From the NCBI RefSeq assembly GCF_963678635.1, contig NC_087065.1, positions 16,976,458 to 17,040,457 on the forward strand: a stretch of DNA of 64,000 nt. Reading direction: 5' to 3'. Position 1 is the stretch's first letter; each line of letters opens with the position of its first letter. Below the pieces are notes generated by a model, which searched no databases, was not told the DNA's origin, and was given only the letters and a program-made list of their open reading frames with translations. Positions 20,461-32,500 of the stretch are shown in pieces. This stretch comes from Symsagittifera roscoffensis. Its lineage: Eukaryota; Xenacoelomorpha; Acoela; Convolutidae. The translations under genes and the position numbers were made by a program.

Positions 20461-20727
20461 AACATGATTAGCTCCTTAGTAGATTTTTTCGAAGTCACCG
20501 GTTTGAAGCAGAGGTTAACAAACTTTCACAGGAATTACTTCATAACATTCCACGAACATGGGAACAGCTGTACGTGGACGATATTCTGTTGGTGTACATC
20601 ATGCATCAACTCTACCAACTACAGACTCTGACTTGTTAACTGATAGGCCATCGGCCCTTAGAGTTGTTTACGCTTAAATTCAATTTATTATGATTATTAT
20701 AATTACTGCTGAAAAGCTATTGGCCAA

Positions 20728-21620
20728 ACCGCTCAAGTTAACTCAAGTACATGTAAAATGGTGACCTCATGGCTGGGTATCAGTATCTCCAGACCATGGA
20801 ATTCAACTCCGGTTCCAATTCTGGTGCGTCAATTCCAATTCCTTGTAATTTAATTCCAATTCCAATTCCTGGAGAGACTAAAAATCAATTCCAATCCAAC
20901 TCCTGGCTATTTTCCGTTGCCACAACAATTATTCTAAATTAGAAATTCTAATATTTATTTCTAATATAGTTTTATTACCTCTATTAAGCATAAATATTGT
21001 ATCGATTATTAAATTGTAATAGTACGATTGATCATATAATTTAAGTTTGTATTCAAGCATTTTACGTTTATTAAGATTTAGACCGAGTCATTTTTCAAGA
21101 TTTCAGTTTATTTTGCCAATTTTTGATGTCAATTTCATGTCAATTCCAGCCAAAAACTCAATTCCAATTCCAATTCCCAATTCCTGTGACCCTGTCAATT
21201 CTCAATTCCAACAAAAGTTAAGTACTTGAATTCCCTGCTCCAGACCACGAGGTCACTCCTAAAATCAGCCCTACTACGTGTTACTCTTATTTTTGTTCAG
21301 TAGATATAGTCATGCTATCCATCGAAGTTGGATGGATCCTTTCCCTCACCTCCTAGCTTCTCATTGTCTGAGAATGAATTAGATGTTCACCTCCTAGCTG
21401 AAACTCGTTTAAAATAATGTTCACAGTTGCTCTCCGAAAACCTCGAGCTTCTCGAAACCTCGTAAAGAAGCGTCGTCTGTACAATCGGGAAGGGTGGTAA
21501 CGTCTTCCGTTAGCTTTCCTAGTTCGAGGGATTCTCTCTTCAACGATTGTAGCTGCACATTCCTTACAGTTCGGAGCGTCTTCTCGGATTCTAATTTCTA
21601 GTCGTTTTTCTATCTTGACG
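20728..21620 (-). repeat. Dispersed repeat, copy B, right part (interrupted by a MITE)
   Basis: Resumes homology with copy A at accgctc..gttaactc, then ctcatggctgggtatcagtat. It is interrupted at 20795-21237 by a 443-bp insertion and resumes at cacgaggtcactcct. On the minus strand near 21600-21490 it encodes CKECAATIVEERIPRTRKA, matching copy A. Confidence 0.6.
20795..21237. mobile_element. hAT-like MITE (443 bp) with 8-bp TSD
   Basis: Bounded by CTCCAGAC at 20787-20794 and CTCCAGAC at 21238-21245. Ends are CATGGAATTCAA on the left and the complement CAGGGAATTCAA on the right, 11 of 12 matching. The empty site is visible in repeat copy A (cccagaccagcaggtgactcc near 16280). The inside is simple ttccaatt-type sequence at both ends and AT-rich in the middle, with no transposase. 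Confidence 0.85.
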
Positions 21621-22530
21621 CCCTTTATCTGCTATTCTCTGCTAATTTGTACGAAGTTTTACGAATCACCTTTGTCACTCCAAACTGACCCTGCCATTTT
21701 TGCCCATTTCTTCAAATAAGCAATTTAATCGTCAGAAATATAAAAAGAAGAAAACAGAAGTGACTAGGTTATGCAAAGTCAAAAATTTGAATTTGCAAAC
21801 GAGCATTTGAAAGGAAATGAAGCCTTCCGAAACGTAACGTTCGTGCAGTTTGAAACATTTTTCTTCATTTTTATAATAATCGAGAGGAGAGGGGTTTTAG
21901 TGTCAAGCTTTTTCGTCGTTTTTTTTTTTGCGATAATGTACTTTCCGGGTGAATGTTACAACTCATTAATAGTGAAGGGGGAACAACTTCTGAAAACGAG
22001 GATGTGAATTGTATCTGTTGCTTTTTGATATCATCCACAGCTTTCTCTCCGTTTCTTTTCGCTGGTAATTCTAAACCTAGGTAAGAAAGATTTTTAGTGC
22101 ATCTGGTGTTTCATTAGTGAACTATAAAAGGGGGTGAAGTCTATCGGCAGCTCAGAGGACTTTCTGAGGGCCAACAATAACTCTCCTCACTACATCATCA
22201 ATTTATTGCCGGAACAGCTCCTCGCTTGCGGGCTTACCTCTTTTTTGTCACAATGGAGTTTTCACAATACCAGAATCTTTCAGCTATGTATCGGTAATCG
22301 GTGTCTGATATACCTGGTTTCACTTCCTGACCTGTAGGTAGTTTCAGGTATGTCTAGTTTTCCTCAACCTGAACCTGAAATGTTTCAAGTTTCTGGAGAC
22401 GCTATGCGAAGCTGATCAAACAGAACACCCGAAGTAATGATACTGATTAAATAATGCCTTGATAAAGAAGCTTCCTGCGTGTTTTAATTCGCAGGAACTT
22501 TTCTTCTAAGGAATTTGAAACTTTGATGTT
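21620..22530. other. No supported gene
   Basis: Several 60-80-codon plus-strand frames (21771-22007, 22134-22337) lack recognisable motifs. Probably old transposon debris and intergenic sequence. Confidence 0.3.
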
Positions 22531-22920
22531 GGACATTTGATATGAGTATGTGTCGATTTAGTATTTTTCTCTCGCCTTACCAATGGCGATTGATAAACTT
22601 AGATCATTACCTGTCATCAACACAAGCATCATTGTATGCTACCAGGACGTCTGCTACTGTACACTATAGTTTGAAAAAAATGCGGTTGGACAACAGTAGA
22701 GCTAATTTCTGGCATCGAGTTCCAAGATTCTGCAACATGCTACCTAACCATGTAAACTCTCATCGATTCGTGGACTGAAATCTCGACTGTCGAAGTTGTG
22801 GGGATAACAATTTCGACATTCAAAACACCTGCTCCTGGCGTTTCGCCTGTCAGTAACTCTTGTCACAATGTTATCCCGCGCTGATTAATGTTTGGGGCTT
22901 ACAACAACAACAACAACATA
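22530..22920 (+). pseudogene. 3' end of a second LINE (ORF2 C-terminus and tail)
   Basis: A frame with RLDNSRANFWHRVPRFCNML followed by PNHVNSHRFVD is of the kind found at the C-terminus of non-LTR ORF2 proteins (basic residues, F-x-x-R-x-x-x-x-x-N-x-L). It is followed by about 130 bases and an (aac)n-like tail near 22900-22918, consistent with a LINE 3' end. Confidence 0.5.
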
Positions 22921-22992
22921 GCTTTTATATTAAGTATGAGTTTGTCGCTGTTTTTTTTTTGTTATTTTGAATGAGACAACTATTTTGCTATC

Positions 22993-23180
22993 TGTATACA
23001 ACGCGGAAACGCTAGCTGTGTACTTGATCTCTCCAAGAAACGGATTGATCTCTTTTCATCTCCGGGTCTTCTTCCTCTTTCCAACATATACTTAACTTCA
23101 ACTTTTCCTGTCCTATCAACTTTTTCGCTTGTAAATTTGTATCGTGCTACTTTTATTTTCTGACCGTCTTAATTGACTTT
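22993..23180. repeat. Direct repeat, left copy, flanking ANKRD40 exon 1
   Basis: Starts at tacaacgcggaaacgctagc and ends near cttaattgactt. The right copy is at 23664-23856. The two are nearly identical apart from small indels and lie either side of exon 1. Confidence 0.8.
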
Positions 23181-23444
23181 ATCTACCAATGAGACTGAAG
23201 TATGTAGAAGAAAAAATCTATGATCATCTGCGAAAAGGAAGCAGTAAAAATTTGTTATTGAATCTGAAAAATCATCGATAAAAAACTAAATTAAAGAAGA
23301 GAAAAAGCTTATAGAGCACTACAGAAATCATCTTGAACTACACTTTTACATTTGAAAATAATTTCATTTGGCTTTATTCTTTTTGTTTTGTAACTGTACA
23401 TAATCTGCAGGAAGGAGTTTTAGAAACTTGCAATTTCAGGAACT

Positions 23445-23571
23445 ATGAGAGAGCTTATTAAGAAATTTGACGATGGTGAAACTTTGCGGGAATACTGTTG
23501 TTTTGGCGATGTACACAAAGTGGAAAATCTTCTGTCCCTTCAAGAAGTTGACATCAACTCTCAGAACAAAG
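23445..23571 (+). CDS. ANKRD40: ANKRD40 exon 1 (coding part)
   Basis: ATG at 23445. Reads MRELIKKFDDGETLREYCCF to DINSQNK and ends with one base of the next codon before gtttgt. A tttcag at 23434-23439 just upstream suggests a 5' UTR intron or a trans-splice acceptor. Confidence 0.85.
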
Positions 23572-26500
23572 GTTTGTCAGTCTAACTTGTGATAGTGTGC
23601 GGCAACTTTCGGCAAACCTGCGTAGCAATTTTTTTTTGCAATGGAAGCGACATCATTTTAGCCATGTGTACAACGCGGAAACGCTAGCTGCGTACTTGAA
23701 TCTCTCCAAGAAACTGATTGATCTCTTTTCATCTCCGGGTCTTCTTCCTCTTTCCAACATATACTTAACTTCAACTTTTCCTCTCCTATCAACTCCTTCC
23801 AACTTTTTCGCTTGTATATTTGTACCTTGCTACTTTTGTCTTAATTGACTTTTTTGAAGTTTTAGCTATTCGTTTTGCCATGGATGCGGATAAAGCAAAA
23901 GACAATATCGAGAGTGCATAGGCTCAACTCTCATAGGTATCTTTTCTAAGGCGTTAAGGCTAATCTCCAGCATATTTCCAGCATGCTTAGTGAAATTGGT
24001 GCAACTACCGATTTCACTAAGCATGCTGGAAATATGCTGGTGCTGGAAATTATGCAACTACCGAGCCATCATCAATATACGTATTATTCAGGGCATATCC
24101 GTGGGCTGAGGGAGGGTTCACGCATACATCGTAGAGAAACGGTCGTTTGGATGAGGAATTATTTAGAAGCCAACTCAGTTGTGACTATGATTTTACCGAG
24201 AAAAAATATACGAAAATTCTCGTCTATTAAATTTAAAAAAGCTCGTGTAGCAGATGATCTTGTCGACTTTGTCCAACAATAATCGGAATAAGTCTGAAAA
24301 TTTTGAAACTTATCTTTAAATCAACTAGGATAGCCGGTTACTGTGCTTTGATTGTTCCGATCAGTCTTAAAAATACAAAAAAGGTTGTTTCTAGGGCTTA
24401 GGCATATTCAAAAGTCATAATAAAGTAAGCTAATTGGAAAACAATTTTTCGTACGGTTTTAATTCCCGAAATGGCGTAAACAAATCCATAAACCATCTTT
24501 ACTCGAAAAAATTCAAAGTTTCCATGGTTTAATTAAAGCATAAATAGGCTATTTTAAGCCTGCTTGCTCACTTTACTCGCTCGAAGTTTGATCGAACAAT
24601 TTGAACGAAATTTTCTCGACAGAAAGAAAAATTTTTCTAAAGTTTTTTATATGATATTTCACTCAACACTTTCCGATGATTATTTGTGCTACTTGATTTT
24701 GCGTGGAAATTTAAAAAAACTAAACCACTCGAATACAAAGTTCCTTTCCATTTTCAATGGTCGGAACAACAAGGGTAAGCCGATTGCTGTGAATAAAGCA
24801 CAGAATCCTTAGCACAGATTTTTCTCCAAAATAGGCGAAGAACAAAAAATGATTTTTTTTTCTCAAATCGCATATTTACCCTGGCCGCGTAAGAAGCAAG
24901 CAGTGCTCACAGCATGGCTGAAATTGGGTTTATTTTAAACTATACCTATTAGTTTTTTTTGCATCTATATATGTTTATTAATGCAGTGATGCAGTGATAT
25001 CCGTGGGCTGAGGGAGGGTTCACGCATACATCGTAGAGAAACGGTCGTTTGGATGAGGAATTATTTAGAAGCCAACTCAGTTGTGACTATGATTTTACCG
25101 AGAAAAAATATACGAAAATTCTCGTCTATTAAATTTAAAAAAGCTCGTGTAGCAGATGATCTTGTCGACTTTGTCCAACAATAATCGGAATAAGTCTGAA
25201 AATTTTGAAACTTATCTTTAAATCAACTAGGATAGCCGGTTACTGTGCTTTGATTGTTCCGATCAGTCTTAAAAATACAAAAAAGGTTGTTTCTAGGGCT
25301 TAGGCATATTCAAAAGTCATAATAAAGTAAGCTAATTGGAAAACAATTTTTCGTACGGTTTTAATTCCCAAAATGGCGTAAACAAATCCATAAACCATCT
25401 TTACTCGAAAAAATTCAAAGTTTCCATGGTTTAATTAAAGCATAAATAGGCTATTTTAAGCCTGCTTGCTCACTCTACTCGCTCGAAGTTTGATCGAACA
25501 ATTTGAACGAAATTTTCTCGACACAAAAGAAAAATTTTTCTAAAGTTTTTTATATGATATTTCACTCAACACTTTCCGATGATTATTTGTGCTACTTGAT
25601 TTTGCGTGGAAATTTAAAAAAACTAAACCACTCGAATACAAAGTTCCTTTCCATTTTCAATGGTCGGAACAACAAGGGTAAGCCGATTGCTGTGAATAAA
25701 GCACAGAATCCTTAGCACATATTTTTCTCCAAAATAGGCGAAGAACAAAAAATGATTTTTTTTTCTCAAATCGCATATTTACCCTGGCCGCGTAAGAAGC
25801 AAGCAGTGCTCACAGCATGGCTGAAATTGGGTTTATTTTAAACTATACCTATTAGTTTTTTTTGCATCTATATATGTTTATTAATGCAGTGATGTTTCAT
25901 CTTGAGCTTAAATTGCAAAAAAAAATTCCAGAAGTGAATTTTGTCGGCAGTTTGAATTTCATCCCAATTTTTGTAGTTGTGGCCTGGTTGAATCTTGATG
26001 TTAGTTTTTTTTTGGTTTATAGTGGTCACATCTAGTCCCTAGTCCAGTGTTATTGGCCCTTAACCGGAAAGGATGGGCATAACACTAGGGCGGTGTACTT
26101 AAACGTCGTTTTAACACTGGGCTCGTCTGAATTGGTCTCGCTTTTTGCTGTGAGGTCGGCATCTTCCGTCAAGTTGCTTAGTTCTTTAAATGGATTTCTC
26201 CAGCTCATTCGTGCTATGTCAACTGAAAGTGTTCAGCTACACGAAGGGGGTCAGTCGATAGAGTTTGGATATGGAGATCTGTCGGTCTGCCGGGACAGTT
26301 GTATAAGCCATGCGAATCATCCGGCTCTGGGTTGCAAATAGTGCATATATTAGCCACTTTTGGGTCAATCCTGTTTAGATAGCTATTCAGAATGGGTGAG
26401 TATCCGGAGCTATGCGGGTGGGCACCTAGCATCACGTGATACTTTCTTTTCTTCTCTAAAGTTAGTTCTCTCGAGGTTAGTCATACCCAAAAGTTTACTT

Positions 26501-29500
26501 TGGTGTCTCTTCTGTATTGAATAATGTTAAGAACTGAATCTGTTGACTGGAGTTTACAGAGTTGCTTTCAGTTTGCGCGTGCTGTTTGATTCCAAGCTAA
26601 TATAGTATGCACGTTCCGGAAAATCGTCTTCGAGGCATTTCATTATATACACGAACAGGGAGAATTTCAGAAATTTCACTTCCTATGTGGCCCGAGATAC
26701 TGTAAGTGGATGAGGTCATTTTCACCAGGGCCACAGGCTTTATTCCTTTTTAGATTTTTTTGGCTTCCTGTTTTTATTAGCGATGAGATGGTAATTTTGC
26801 CAAGTTGAAGTTTTCCGTTTTGGCGCAAAATTGATCTTTTTGTCTGGTCAGGCTTTTCGGATTGAGGAGTACACTGCTCGCGAGAAAGTGTCGTCGAAAA
26901 TATTGGTTTTGTTGAGTGTTATTGGAAAAGTTTTCCAGAAAGATGCAATATTGGACCAGAGCTTGCTTCAGCTGGATTTATAGTCGCACTATGTACAAAA
27001 TCTTATCCATTTTTTTGTAGTCGCGGATACTTTTGGTGAAATCAGTTCAGATAATGAAGTTCTGGAGTATGGACGCCTTTTCAGCGGCAGAATCAGTACC
27101 GCCCCAAATCGGAAGCAAAATTTATCCACAACTTCCCTCAGAGACTCCATATTTGTGTTGAATTGCTTGTAAGTTTTTTTTCAATCAGCTGTTTGCTCTT
27201 GCGATTAGCCTTTGTTTTTTTTGGCTTTTTGATATCATTTTTGAGCAGTGAGCAGCTTCATTTTAATTTGAAAAAGATGACAGTTTTTTTTTCTGGCTGC
27301 ATGACTTTTTTTGCACGACTGGCTGCACGAGAGCAAACAGGTGTTTACTGGCATATATGGAGCGGAGGCTCGCATCGCCTCTGTGTCTAAACATTTTTTT
27401 AAGCTCTTCAATTTGTTTTTTTTTGTTTCAGTTGATCTGGTCTCGGCAATTTTATAAAAATATTTGTTCATTTTGTGTTTTAAAATGGTCTGTCATGGTG
27501 GTTAGTAAGGGTCAGATTTTGTCCGGGACTGCCATGTGCATTTCATTTTTATTTACAAATCAGTTTATTAAAATTTCATTCTTCATTTCCTTTTTTGGTA
27601 TCTATTTGTTGGATGAATTATGAAAGGTGGTGATAGTTGTTTTTTCCTCTTTTGATGCTACTTTATGGTACAGTTTGACTTTGTAGTTTCTGTTTTTACG
27701 TGCCTTCAATTGCCGCTTTGGCTTTTAACATCTAAGCGCGTCCAACGACTTACTGTTGTCCAATCTATAATTGATGACTTCCAGTTGTAAACCAGCAGCC
27801 GGCCTTTCCATACCTTAGCATCTCACAGGTAAACTTATTTTACCTACTAAAGATGAATATAAAATATTTTATTCCCTGTTGTTAGATGGCGTTATGTATT
27901 TTTTTTTACCGTGGAAATTTTAATTTGGCGGCTTACATTTTTTGTCATGTTTGCTAAGTCGTTTCTTGCATCGCACCGGAGAAAGTTATAAAAAATAATC
28001 CATGGTCACAAACATAGGACTTGTTTGTGTTAAATATAAAAAGTCCTTGCGTTAGCTTTTTAGCACTTGGTAAACAACCATTTGGTTTGAGAAAGAGATT
28101 AGAGATTTCTTCATTCCTAGCAGATTAAAATTGTTTATCAATTAGATCATGTAGCATTGTTTATCGTGGCTTTGTTTAAGTCTTGTCAGTTTCTACAAAC
28201 TCTGATTTATATCGGTAATTTTCTTTTCCTTTTTGGCTCAAAAGGTTGTTTTGCTGTGTTTTTCTCTGGAATCGGTGCACTTTTATTCTTTAAGCATTAT
28301 TTATACATTAGAATTGAGCTCAAGTGACAATTTTGATGCCCTGTCAATCTTGTTACATTCACCTGGCGAATAAATTCATCAGCAGAATGCAAATGAACTC
28401 TTCTGACAACAACAGAGTTTTTAGGGCCTTCGTAGCGGTTCTATTTATGTGAATATTAAAGGCATATTTTAGGTTTTTTGATCATCAAGCGATAAGAGAA
28501 CTTCGATACCGAGAGGTTGTTTGCATATTTAATAATCATTAAGGAGAAATTATACGACTTGAAGTAGCTTTAATCTACATTTATTTATCTCGCATCCTGA
28601 ATTATTGCTGGTCGTTAGTATTAATTGCCATTCGCCAACCAAAACGAGGGCGGTAAATTTTATTATTATCCTTAATCTCCCGGAGTTTTCTTTGTTTTTT
28701 TTTGAGTTTAATCATTTTGGTACACTTTCATTTTTGTTTCGATCGTTTCAATTAGTCCACTCCTCGGTAACAGTAGGAAAATCAGGCTGTAATTTTTGCC
28801 GGTGAGCTTCTGACCAATTACTTTGCCCTCTATTTTTTTCCTACTGGTTTTCGGTTTAAAGATTTTGATTTGGCTTTAAATGTGCATTAAATCAGTTTTG
28901 AAGTCAGATAAAAAATTCTGTTTAAGTCTTGGAGAACAACTTTCTGCATTCCACAGTGGAATTTTTGTCCCAACTACTTGGCAGTGAAAAGTTTCAAATT
29001 TTACATAGCGTGCGGGGGATGAAATGGAGAACGGATGAAAAACAAACGTTTTTTTTTTTTTACTCTAATATTTTGTCAATTATTCAACCAAAAAAAACTT
29101 TTCAATTGGCCTTACGTGCAGTCTTGTATTTCCTTCAAGCTGTTTAAACGTCAAAATAAGCTCAAGCAATCAAAATTAGAGCTTGTAATTCAATCTGCTT
29201 GTTCTGGCGTACATTTAACGTTCATGCTTGAGTCGACAAAGCTCAGTAAGTAGTTTGAGTCCGACCAGCAATTTTTTTGGCAAGCTTCCTCGAATTTCAA
29301 CTATTCTGCTTTTTGTTCCGATCGTTTCTATAATAGAGGAGGAGCTATGGCATATGATAAGTTTTTCCGATGGATTTTGACTACCTCGTGAAAGGGTCGA
29401 GATGGTATCATATTAAAGCCCTGTGATTAAATTTTAAAGGAATTTGTTAAATATCAGACTAAATTAGGTACACCTTGATTGGAGGCTGACCTAATTTACT

Positions 29501-32500
29501 TTTACTACAGTTTCAACTTTGATTACACTCGCGGTCAGCGTAATGTATTACTACGAACCTTCTATTTTTTCTAACCTTACTCGCAAATAAAAGTATTGAT
29601 TGAAAGTGGAAAGTGTTTACTTATCTGGTGGCACTTCTGCTATAATCACGATCTAGCATTGGAATTTTCAAAGCATCTGTTTTCTGCTTTTATGTGGTTA
29701 ATTTTTGTGGTGTATTAAGCGTGCGTGGCCGAGTGTTTGGAGCGAAGAATCATAATATCTAGGACGCAGATCGCATCCGAATTTTTATTAGTTCGAGGCT
29801 TATTTCTACTTTTTCTCAATGCACTTAATAGATTATTTTTGCGCAGCGAAGCTTCGCTTCTGTTAGTTTTTCTGAACAAAGTGATCTATCACTCATTTAG
29901 ATTGTGTAGTATATTTCGCGGCTTGACTTTTGATTTCCTTCGAGTTGAATTCAAATACAGTTGCTGAAAGGAAGGCTCATTACCCTCTTCTATTGGCAAA
30001 GTGCTAATGGCCTGAAAAATGTGAATGACTTCTAAGATCAAAATTTTCAGAATTTGCAGCGGATTAAAACTACCCATTTGTTTCGTTTTTCGTTAATTCA
30101 TTAGTTATTTCAAGGTTCAATATATAAGATCCCTGTATTGTAAAGAGCTTCGAAAAATTATATCGTAGTCTTCGAAATTAGAAAGTTGATTTCCAATCGA
30201 TTTCCTTGCGTTAGTGTAGACCTTTCCCGTTAACAACTCATGCAATGTTCGCATGTGAGATGTTACCTGCTTCATAATAAATTCAAATCAAATCTACAGG
30301 TAACTACCCAGTTATTGCCTGCTTAGTTACCGCTTGATAATTTTTTTAAAACTAATGAAGAGTCGATGAAAGTTGTTCAGGGTCTATTATAGGTCATATT
30401 GATTTTTTTGGTTTGTAGGAAAAGTTTTAAAACGCTCTGATATTTTACAGATGGGGCTTCATACATTTTCATGCAAATATGATTGCTTCTAGATTCAAAA
30501 GTGAATTTTAATTTTCTGATTTACCTGCAGATTAAAAGCTTTACCCATTGATTGTTTTCTCAGTCTGAGCTAATTTTATCTAAAAAAAAGTTTCAAGCAA
30601 AAATTTATTGAAATTCAAAGAGCTGTAAAACCATATAATTACAAGTCATTTTTTGTTTTCTGTTTTCTTGCATTCATTTACTCTTTTCCAACGGTCTGTT
30701 GGCTATGTTTTAACGTTGGCAATTATGGTTTTCGGCATCTTCTTTTTTCTTTTTGAATAGCATTCGAAACAACTGTTCGAAACTGTCTTATTCGATGTTC
30801 TGTTTGGCCACTAAGTGGTGGGTTCCGAATATAACATGTTTCCAAATTAGTTGCAATAGTTTTTTCTGACTAGAACTTTCACTTCGTGAATTTTGTCTAA
30901 CAAGTTCTGTGTCTGTAGAACACTAAATTTTTTTGGGTTGCTTCAGGAATGTTTGTTTTTCAAATTTTTACCAGTTTTCGAGTTAGTTTTGTGTATACGT
31001 TTTCCACTCAAAGAGTAACGAATGGAGTCTTTTTCTAGTATATTTCCAGACATGTTTTTGCTTTATTACGCTTTGTAAGTTCGACCGAAAAATGCCCTTC
31101 TATATCTGAAATTTGGGGTTCAATCCAAAGAGCGGGTTGTACTAATGCGACGACGCCCAAATTTTTTTAAAAAACCAAATTATGGCCTTCCGGTTTTCAA
31201 ATTGTTTTTGACTTTTCTCGAGAACTATCCGGTCAAACCTAGGTTTTTGGGTTCACTCGAATTAACAGATTGTGCGAATCTCTTCTACATAAGCGGCTAC
31301 CCCCAATTTTTTAAAACTAAAAGTTATGGCTCTCGTAAATGTCAGCTCTGTCAGCAACTGATATCACAGGCTACGACCAGTTTCTGCTCGAAAAAAGTTA
31401 TGGCCTTTTGAACAAGTGAAAGTTTCGAAAATTGGACCGGTTTTTGGAAGATTTTTTAGACTCGAAAATTACTTGCCAATTGTCAGATTAATTGTTCAAT
31501 CGAGAAATATTGTTTTTGGGAAATTTTTCCCTACTTTACTGGTCACGACCTGCGTTTAGCAGAAAACAGTTACTGATTTTTGAATTTAGCCGTTCTATTC
31601 GATATATATTTTTTGTGTTCGTTGTTTGTTTACCAACTCCAATTTTTTTTTGTTTTTTAAAATTTTTATTTGGTTTATTGCTTTAACGACACCAATTTTT
31701 TTTAAAATATTGTTTTGTTTATGTTTTTCTGTCTATATTTCATTGGAATGTTGGTCTCATTTGCGTCATTTGATGAGTGAAAAATAATATTATTTGCGCG
31801 TGCGTTTCGAAGAACACTTGAAAAGGTTGCAAGTACCGTAATATAACATGAAACGTAATATAGCCTTAGAGAAAATTTTCCTGAATTAAAAAAAAAAACT
31901 TATCACGATCTATATATGCGTTTTTAGTTCAATTAATCTTCATTTGTCAACAGCTAGGCATGTTGCGCTCTCCAATTACGAAAACGGCAATGGCGGGACA
32001 AAACGTGAACGACTCTTATTTCGAAAATGGATTTGAGTTTTTAGATTGACCAGCGGAATTGAAAAATTACCTATAGATCCAATTTCTTAAAGTTTAAATC
32101 ATAAATTTTTCTTAAAATTCTAAGAACTTCACGGCCATATTTGTGTTTTATTTGAAAAACGAAACTTGACGTTTTTCAGAAGTCATGCAAGTTGCTTTTC
32201 CGTTTTATAGTATGTTTTTTTTCCTGTTTCTTGAGTGCGTCCCCTCGATCTGTCTGTTCATTTCGAGCTTACTTTTTTTCGAGCTTACTTTATCTGTTCA
32301 CGTCGAGCTTTTTTTCTGTAAGCGCAAAAACTGAACATGAAGTTTGTATTGTATTTGAAAATCAATTTCACGCCTAATGACGAAATAAAAACGGATTGTC
32401 TGTCTAAAACAAGAAACAATTGTGTCACTTGTCAGTTGTGGAAAAATGGAATTGTGTCTATCTTATTCGTTGCATTGACGCATCTCTTGTAGTTTGTTGG

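Larger units (their letters stand above)
17935..20727 (+). mobile_element. Degenerate non-LTR retrotransposon (CR1/Jockey-like)
   Basis: Contains in order an ORF1-like fragment, an APE-type endonuclease, RT with an internal deletion, and the C-terminal part of ORF2, all on the plus strand and all broken by stops or shifts. The 3' end is AT-rich with attattatgattattata-type sequence. It sits between the two halves of repeat copy B, so its limits can be estimated by comparison with copy A. The clade assignment rests on motif style only. Confidence 0.75.
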
